Origin: Opitutales bacterium
GTDB lineage: Bacteria > Verrucomicrobiota > Verrucomicrobiia > Opitutales > Intestinicryptomonadaceae
Assembly: GCA_021641325.1 (NCBI GenBank)
Contig: JAJXPD010000064.1
Location: 1 to 10,871 of the forward strand
Direction: 5' to 3'
DNA: 10,871 bases
Both the position numbers and the translations under genes were made by a program. The first letter of the stretch is position 1. The number at the start of each line of letters is the position of its first letter. A model generated the notes under the pieces. That model had not been told where the DNA came from. It saw only the letters and a list, made by a program, of their open reading frames with translations, and did no database searches. Of the stretch, positions 6,490 to 10,871 are shown in pieces.

Positions 6490-7458
6490 ATGCAAGCAAT
6501 AGTCTTCCCGCCCTACGAAAACTGCGACAAACCGCAGCTTTCGGACGTACAGAAAAAAATTCTGGAGCTCAAAAAAAAGCGCAACGCCGTAATTCTGGCG
6601 CACAACTATGTGTGCGACGAAATCCAGCAGATAGCCGACTATGTGGGCGACTCGCTCGGACTCTCGCGCGAGGCGAAGAAAACCGACGCCGACGTCATAG
6701 CGTTCGCGGGCGTAGACTTCATGGCGGAAACCGCGAAAATCCTCAACCCCGACAAGACCGTCGTCCTCCCCGACCACGCCGCGGGCTGCACCCTCGAAGA
6801 GCTTTGCCACCCCGCCGAGCTTGCCGTCTTCAAGCGCGAGCACCCGAACGCGATAGTGATTTCCTACATTAATTGCAGCGCGGGCGTAAAGGAGCTGAGC
6901 GACATAATCTGCACAAGCGGCAACGCCCTCGACATCGTAAAACAGATTCCCGAAAATCGGGAGATAATTTTCTGCCCCGACCAGCACCTCGGCTCGTGGA
7001 TTGTCGAAAAGACCGGCCGCGACCTCATTCTGTGGCACGGCTACTGCTGGGCGCACACGCAGTACAAGGCGGACGAACTTCTTGCGCTCAAACGCGCGTT
7101 CCCGAACACGCCGCTCGTCTGCCACCCCGAATGCCCCAAAGCAGTGCGCGACACCGCCGACTGCGTTTGCAGCACAGAGAAAATGATTTCGTACTGCCGC
7201 GAACACCCAAGCGACAAGTTCATAATCGCGACCGTCGTCGAAATGATACACCGCCTCCGCCGCGAAATTCCGAACAAGACGTTCATCGCCGCCCGCGCTT
7301 CGGGCCGCCCCAGCCAGCACTGCAAAAACATGCTCATGAACACTCCCGAAAAGCTCCTCGCATGCCTCGAAAACCTCGAACCGCGCATCGAACTTTCAAA
7401 GGACGTCATGGACAGGGCGCGCAGGCCTATCGAAAAAATGCTCGAAATGTCGAAATAG
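6490..7458 (+). CDS. nadA: Quinolinate synthase
   Basis: A 322-residue iron-sulfur enzyme of de novo NAD synthesis; it condenses iminoaspartate with dihydroxyacetone phosphate to quinolinate in the cytosol. Family blocks run in order: AVILAHNYVCDEIQQIADYVGDSLGLSR (33-60), AGVDFMAETAKILNPDKTVVLPD (73-95), YINCSAGVKELSDIICTSGNA (126-146), FCPDQHLGSW (161-170), HPEC (212-215) and ASGRPSQHCKNM (270-281). The three expected 4Fe-4S ligands are Cys100 (AGC), Cys186 (HGYC) and Cys278 (HCKNM), with spacing close to characterised NadA proteins. A few extra cysteines are present, for example in CVCSTE. The gene is single, with a consensus promoter and a strong terminator. Neither nadB nor nadC is in the window, so the rest of the pathway must lie elsewhere. 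Confidence 0.96.
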   Translation: MQAIVFPPYENCDKPQLSDVQKKILELKKKRNAVILAHNYVCDEIQQIADYVGDSLGLSREAKKTDADVIAFAGVDFMAETAKILNPDKTVVLPDHAAGCTLEELCHPAELAVFKREHPNAIVISYINCSAGVKELSDIICTSGNALDIVKQIPENREIIFCPDQHLGSWIVEKTGRDLILWHGYCWAHTQYKADELLALKRAFPNTPLVCHPECPKAVRDTADCVCSTEKMISYCREHPSDKFIIATVVEMIHRLRREIPNKTFIAARASGRPSQHCKNMLMNTPEKLLACLENLEPRIELSKDVMDRARRPIEKMLEMSK

Positions 7459-7483
7459 GGACGTCCGCAAATTCGCAAAAAGG

Positions 7484-7520
7484 AAATCCCGACCGAACAA
7501 AAAATTCGGTCGGGATTTTT
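7484..7520. terminator. Strong intrinsic terminator after nadA, shared with the convergent beta-helix gene
   Basis: A perfect 14-bp stem, AAATCCCGACCGAA (7484-7497) with TTCGGTCGGGATTT (7505-7518), has a 7-base loop and a T run ending at 7520. It lies 25 bp after the nadA stop and about 45 bp after the end of the convergent beta-helix gene. The minus side has a broken T run (complement of the A-rich 7477-7486), so it is probably less efficient in that direction. Confidence 0.9.
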
Positions 7521-7563
7521 CATACACACATTTGGGATAGAAAAAAACGGGATTCCCGCGCGG

Positions 7564-9576
7564 CTATTTTTCGACCACTCTGTTGCCCGAAAAATCGCAG
7601 TCGGAATAGTCGCCGCGCTTTGCCAGCACGCCCGCGTTCGGCATGTAGGGCGACTTCACAAAAGTGTTGTTTACAATCTTTATGTTTTTGCCGCTGCGGA
7701 CGTAGAAGCCGCCCCTGTACCACTTGTCCCTGTCGGAAACCGACAGCGTGTCGCGGGCGTTCTCTATTCTGTTGTTTCTGAAAATTATGTTTTCGCACGC
7801 CGACGCAACCGCAACGACGCCCGCAGTCTCGTAGAATTTGTTGTTTTCGAAAAGCGCGTTCGTAATCACGGGCGTTTTCGGCTCTTTCGTGGACGGGTCT
7901 TTTTCGATGTACGCGGAAATCTGAATGTCGCGCGCAAAGCCGTGCGATTTTATTCCGCGCAAGTTCGAGTTTCTGAACGTGCAGTTGCGCACAACAACGT
8001 TGTCCACGCCCGTGCCCTCGCACCACTGGTTGAAAGTGTAGCCGGTTTCGAGCTTCAACGCGCCCATTTGCTCGCGCTCGAAAAGCGTGTTTTCAATCAG
8101 AACGTCCTTTGCGAGAATCAGCAAGCCGCGGGCGCCGTGGCGGACGAATTTGCAGTCGCGAACGATGATGTTGCGGGTGTCGAAGCGCGTGTTGAAGCAG
8201 ACGAAAATTCCGTTCGACGAATCGGGAAGCGGCTTGTCGAATGTAATGCGCTCTCCGTCGATTGAGGCGATTTTCCCGACGTAGCCCGTGTTTGCGTAGT
8301 CGCCGTCGCGCAGGGAGATTTCGTCGCCGACGTTCGCGTCGAAGAACGCAAGCCCGCGGACGTTCGCCGATTCTAGCGTCTTTTCGCCGGCTTTTTTCAT
8401 CACGAAAGAGCGGTCGTGGAAATTGCCCACGTCGTCGGTGCCCATTGAAAATTCGCAGCCAATCATCTTCATGAAGCCGCGCGAATTGACGATGTGGTGG
8501 TGGTCGGCGGAGCACGACAGGGCGCGGCGCGGGTCGTCGGGCGGCATGATTTTCACGTTGACGTACTGCCAAAACTGCTGTTCGCCGTCCACTTGGAACG
8601 CGTGCCCGCGGCACGAGAAAATGCGGATATTTTCAAGCGTCAAGTGGCGGTTCGAGAACATATCGAATGCGTTTTTGCCGTAGTAGTAGTGGATAATGCG
8701 GTACGGCAGGTCTTCCCTAAACTGCTTGACCCTTTCGGCGGCGACTTTCGGCGCGCCGATTGTCCAGTAGTTGAAATATATGCGGATTGTGTTCGGCGAA
8801 ATCCACTCGTTGGGAAAGCCCGACGTGCCCTCGCCCGCACCGAGCGGAGCGGGGTCGCCTCCCCAGACGCCCGCCGCGTCTTCGGCGAACGCGCTGAAAT
8901 CGGCGCGGTACGGAGTGATGACAACCGTGGGCGTCTTCCTCCCGTAGGTCGGGTACTTTTCGTACTGGAAAAACTGGAAATCGACGTACGGATTTTCGGG
9001 GTCGGCGTTGCGCCCGACGACTTTCGCGAAGCCCGCAAGCGGGTCTCGCTCCCAATCCCAGTCGAAGTCGAGGTTCGCAACCCTCACGCGCTTGCAGTTC
9101 CTTATCTTGATGTTCGAAACGCCCGATTCGAGGGCTTTGTCCCACTGAGGCCTCATCTGTTTTACGGAGTCGCTTTGATAGACGAGCAGCGAGCCGTTGC
9201 CGTCGAGGGTGAAGTCTTCAAAGCCTTCGAGCATAATCGACGTCGCGTCGAAGCACTTGTACCGCCCTTTCGGAAGAACGAGCTTCGACGCGCCGATTTT
9301 TTTGCAGTGCGCAAGCGCGCTGTTGATAATGGTTGCGGCGTTTTCGACGCGTTCGTTCAATCCGAAATCGGCGGCGTTGACGACAGCGCCCTTCCCGCGC
9401 GGAAGCTCCACTTCAAACTCCCTTGCGCCCGTGGGCAGTTTGCCGAAATCGCCCGCAAAGGGCTTTGCGTCCGCGCCCGCGGGGTAGAAGTCGTAGCCGT
9501 TAAGCTCGCGCGGAGCGGCGGCAAAAACAAATGCGGCAAGCGACGCCGCGCACAAAAATAAAATTCCCTTTTTCAT
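7564..9576 (-). CDS. Secreted right-handed beta-helix protein, GH110-like (putative alpha-galactosidase)
   Basis: A 670-residue exported protein. Residues 1-21 form a signal peptide (MKKGILFLCAASLAAFVFA). The body starts with a pectate-lyase-3-like entry: VNAADFGLNERVENAATIIN, then LPKGRY. It continues with many parallel beta-helix rungs of the types IKIRNCKRVRVANL, LTLENIRIFSCRGHAFQ, NVVVRNCTFRNSNLRGI, ALFENNKFYETAGVV and IIFRNNRIENA. The segment SADHHHIVNSRGFMKM...TDDVGNFHD (about 356-387) resembles the GH110 alpha-1,3-galactosidase active site. Asp358 and the pair Asp381/Asp382 are spaced 23 and 24 residues apart, like the catalytic aspartates I recall for GH110. The usual NVHGTY tail reads NFHDRS, so it may be a divergent or sister family. 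An in-frame ATG at 9663 exists, but the start at 9576 has AGGAGG 4 bases upstream and begins the signal peptide. It lies downstream of the sialate esterase, with a separate promoter. Confidence 0.8.
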   Translation of the reverse strand: MKKGILFLCAASLAAFVFAAAPRELNGYDFYPAGADAKPFAGDFGKLPTGAREFEVELPRGKGAVVNAADFGLNERVENAATIINSALAHCKKIGASKLVLPKGRYKCFDATSIMLEGFEDFTLDGNGSLLVYQSDSVKQMRPQWDKALESGVSNIKIRNCKRVRVANLDFDWDWERDPLAGFAKVVGRNADPENPYVDFQFFQYEKYPTYGRKTPTVVITPYRADFSAFAEDAAGVWGGDPAPLGAGEGTSGFPNEWISPNTIRIYFNYWTIGAPKVAAERVKQFREDLPYRIIHYYYGKNAFDMFSNRHLTLENIRIFSCRGHAFQVDGEQQFWQYVNVKIMPPDDPRRALSCSADHHHIVNSRGFMKMIGCEFSMGTDDVGNFHDRSFVMKKAGEKTLESANVRGLAFFDANVGDEISLRDGDYANTGYVGKIASIDGERITFDKPLPDSSNGIFVCFNTRFDTRNIIVRDCKFVRHGARGLLILAKDVLIENTLFEREQMGALKLETGYTFNQWCEGTGVDNVVVRNCTFRNSNLRGIKSHGFARDIQISAYIEKDPSTKEPKTPVITNALFENNKFYETAGVVAVASACENIIFRNNRIENARDTLSVSDRDKWYRGGFYVRSGKNIKIVNNTFVKSPYMPNAGVLAKRGDYSDCDFSGNRVVEK

Positions 9577-9580
9577 CTGT

Positions 9581-9586
9581 CCTCCT
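9581..9586 (-). promoter_or_regulatory. Shine-Dalgarno AGGAGG that fixes the beta-helix protein start
   Basis: Read on the minus strand, AGGAGG lies 4 bases before the ATG at 9576. It favours the 670-residue protein with an N-terminal signal peptide over the 699-residue frame starting at 9663, which would bury that peptide. Confidence 0.85.
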
Positions 9587-9595
9587 GTTCGGTTC

Positions 9596-9624
9596 ATTTT
9601 CCCACATTCGGCGAATTTTGTCAA
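9596..9624 (-). promoter_or_regulatory. Sigma70-like promoter of the beta-helix gene
   Basis: On the minus strand, TTGACA (complement of 9619-9624), a 17-bp spacer and GAAAAT (complement of 9596-9601, 4 of 6 consensus) end about 20 bp before the ATG. Transcription near 9589 would leave a leader of about a dozen bases carrying the SD. Confidence 0.6.
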
Positions 9625-9636
9625 CGCAGTTAAATA

Positions 9637-9661
9637 GGACATCTTTTGCATTTTGGACATC
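9637..9661. repeat. Direct repeat GGACATC x2, 18 bp apart, upstream of the beta-helix promoter
   Basis: GGACATC occurs at 9637-9643 and 9655-9661, separated by 11 bp of AT-rich sequence (TTTTGCATTTT). It sits just upstream of the -35 box, about 50-70 bp before the predicted start of transcription, where an activator could bind as a tandem dimer. A role as an operator is inference. Confidence 0.4.
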
Positions 9662-9674
9662 ATCTAAAAAGCGC

Positions 9675-9705
9675 AAAAAAAAACGCGCCGAATCTTGCCG
9701 GCGCG
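9675..9705 (-). terminator. Intrinsic terminator after the sialate O-acetylesterase gene
   Basis: On the minus strand, CGCGCCG (complement of 9699-9705), an 8-base loop and CGGCGCG (complement of 9684-9690) are followed by nine U's (A's at 9675-9683). It lies about 80 bp beyond the esterase stop codon and separates its transcript from the beta-helix gene, which has its own promoter. Confidence 0.82.
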
Positions 9706-9784
9706 GAGTAATGCGTTTGAGTTTTTGCGGGCTTGCGTTGCGGCGGAAAAATACTCCGCGCACGACGCCGCAAACGCGCGTTGT

Positions 9785-10870
9785 TTAGCGCACGTTTTGG
9801 AACGGGAACGCGGGCAGACCGTCTTTGTTGAAGAGGCTGGCGTCGGGACGCGCCCACTGTGTCCAGAGATAGCGCGCGCCTTCGGGCATCGAGCCGTCGG
9901 AGCTTTTGAGCACTATTTTCCCGCCGTCGAGCTTTGCGGCGGCTTTTTCCCATTTGCCCTTTGTCAAGACTTCGAAGCCGCGCGGTTCGCCCTTGAAAAC
10001 GAGTCCGCGCCCGAAATCCTTGAACTTTATCTTCACGGTGTCGCCCTTGTACTGCGCGGAGACGAATTCGGGGGAACGCCCGTGGAAGCCCGCTTTTTTG
10101 TAGACGTCGGAAAGCGCGAGGAGCGCGAGCCTGTTGCCGACGGTCGTTTTGTCCTTCGGGTGAATGTCCTTTTCCTCGCCGCAGTCTATGATGCAGACCG
10201 CGCCGACATTCGGGGCGAGCTTGCACGCGGCAAGCTGTCCGGCGCGGGCTTCGGGCCACTTCGCCTTGTTTTCGTACGACGCCAGCTGCACTTGCAGGAA
10301 CGCCATGTTGTCGTTGCCGAAAGCCTTGCGCCACGATTCGACGAGCGTCTTGTACTGCTCGGCAAAGCACGCCGACGCCTTTTCCGTCGTATCGCCCTCG
10401 CCCTGATACCAAATCACGCCGCGAGCAGTGTAGCCCGCGATGGGAGCTACCATGCCGTTGTATAACATGTACGGCGTGGAATAATCTGCCCACGGAGTTA
10501 TCATTGACGGCGCAACCCAGAACGGCCACTTGCGGCGCTGAACGGGCTTGCCCTCTTTGCGCAGTTTTGCGTCTTCGGCGCGGGCTTTTGCGCATTTTGC
10601 GTTGTGCGCGTCGAGCCGCTTTTGCGCGATTTCGGGCGTGAATTTCGCCAGACTTTTGTTGAAGTTCGCAAGGTATCCCGCCAAGTACGGAACTTTTGCG
10701 TGGCTTTCTTCGGGAATCCAGCACGTCATGCTCGTTGCGCCTTTTGACGCGTAGAGAATGGCGACGGGAACGTCCAACTCTTTCATGATTCTTTCGGCGA
10801 AATAGAAGCCGACGCCGCTCCACGCCGAGATGTTCTCGCCGTCCGCCGCGCTCCATTTAGACTCTTCGAA
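9785..10870 (-). CDS. Sialate O-acetylesterase family protein (SASA), N-terminus outside window
   Basis: The C-terminal 361 residues of a SASA/SGNH-type esterase; family members remove acetyl groups from sialic acids or other sugars. The frame stays open to the right window edge. The residues before the internal Met at 10786 (GENISAWSGVGFYFAERI) are typical SASA sequence, so 10786 is not the true start. Visible family blocks are KELDVPVAILYASKGATSMTCW (the usual WGGT region), GVIWYQGEGD (151-160), FLQVQLASY, and the catalytic Asp-His in DIHPKDKTTVGNRLA (235-249; Asp235, His237). The nucleophile motif GQSNM and any signal peptide lie beyond the window. The tail (about 270-361) is a beta-rich region common in this family. 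It is followed by a terminator and then the beta-helix gene on the same strand, suggesting a glycan-degradation cluster that may continue to the right. Confidence 0.88.
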   Translation of the reverse strand, partial: FEESKWSAADGENISAWSGVGFYFAERIMKELDVPVAILYASKGATSMTCWIPEESHAKVPYLAGYLANFNKSLAKFTPEIAQKRLDAHNAKCAKARAEDAKLRKEGKPVQRRKWPFWVAPSMITPWADYSTPYMLYNGMVAPIAGYTARGVIWYQGEGDTTEKASACFAEQYKTLVESWRKAFGNDNMAFLQVQLASYENKAKWPEARAGQLAACKLAPNVGAVCIIDCGEEKDIHPKDKTTVGNRLALLALSDVYKKAGFHGRSPEFVSAQYKGDTVKIKFKDFGRGLVFKGEPRGFEVLTKGKWEKAAAKLDGGKIVLKSSDGSMPEGARYLWTQWARPDASLFNKDGLPAFPFQNVR

Positions 10871-10871
10871 G

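Noticed and set aside
6427..7320. Minus-strand open frame (297 codons) opposite nadA
   Set aside because: Shadow of nadA; no recognisable motifs, and it runs across the nadA promoter.
8494..9561. Plus-strand open frame (355 codons) opposite the beta-helix gene
   Set aside because: Shadow frame with composition typical of reverse-complement coding sequence and no domain signal.
9577..9663. 29-residue N-terminal extension of the beta-helix protein from the ATG at 9663
   Set aside because: It would place the signal peptide internally and would start upstream of the predicted promoter; AGGAGG before 9576 marks the real start.
9660..10856. Minus-strand open frame (398 codons) overlapping the sialate esterase in another frame
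   Set aside because: Very arginine-rich, no motifs. The competing frame contains the full SASA signature and stays open to the window edge.

Overview
The window is a chromosome-like segment carrying nine protein genes, all but two complete within it. The coding sequence is GC-rich and the gaps between genes are AT-rich. I see no rRNA, tRNA, CRISPR array, transposase or integrase. Gene content points to a host- or gut-associated member of the Verrucomicrobiota/PVC group. The clues are secreted esterases, a GH110-like beta-helix protein, an HGSNAT-like membrane acyltransferase and a polyphosphate-glucokinase-type ROK kinase. This placement is inferred from gene families only. Promoters look sigma70-like (TTGACA / TATAAT), and several starts lack a Shine-Dalgarno sequence.

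Left part, plus strand (1-3710). A peptide/nickel-type ABC transporter inner-membrane permease (OppC/DppC family), broken or cut at its 5' end, overlaps by 4 bp an HI0933/YhiN-family flavoprotein. Past a perfect intrinsic terminator come a YqaA-type (VTT/DedA superfamily) membrane protein and a polyphosphate glucokinase. A bidirectional terminator closes this side.

Middle (3731-7520). A minus-strand pair encodes a secreted CE7/AXE1-like acetylesterase and, 30 bp downstream, a multi-pass HGSNAT/DUF5009-type acyltransferase. Upstream of the esterase, a divergent promoter region separates it from plus-strand nadA (quinolinate synthase). The two -35 boxes there form a perfect inverted repeat, TGTCAAGG-N17-CCTTGACA.

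Right part, minus strand (7564-10871). A sialate O-acetylesterase (SASA family), cut by the right window edge, is followed after its own terminator by a secreted right-handed beta-helix protein. That protein carries a GH110-like active-site pattern, has its own promoter and RBS, and ends next to a strong terminator shared with nadA. Together with the CE7-like esterase this suggests foraging on O-acetylated, galactose-containing glycans such as mucins or plant polymers. The remaining genes are housekeeping: NAD synthesis, glucose phosphorylation and peptide uptake.

Most of the window is ordinary. The points most worth a second look are the interrupted permease start, the symmetric divergent promoter, the esterase/acetyltransferase pairing, and the divergent active sites of the CE7-like and GH110-like proteins.
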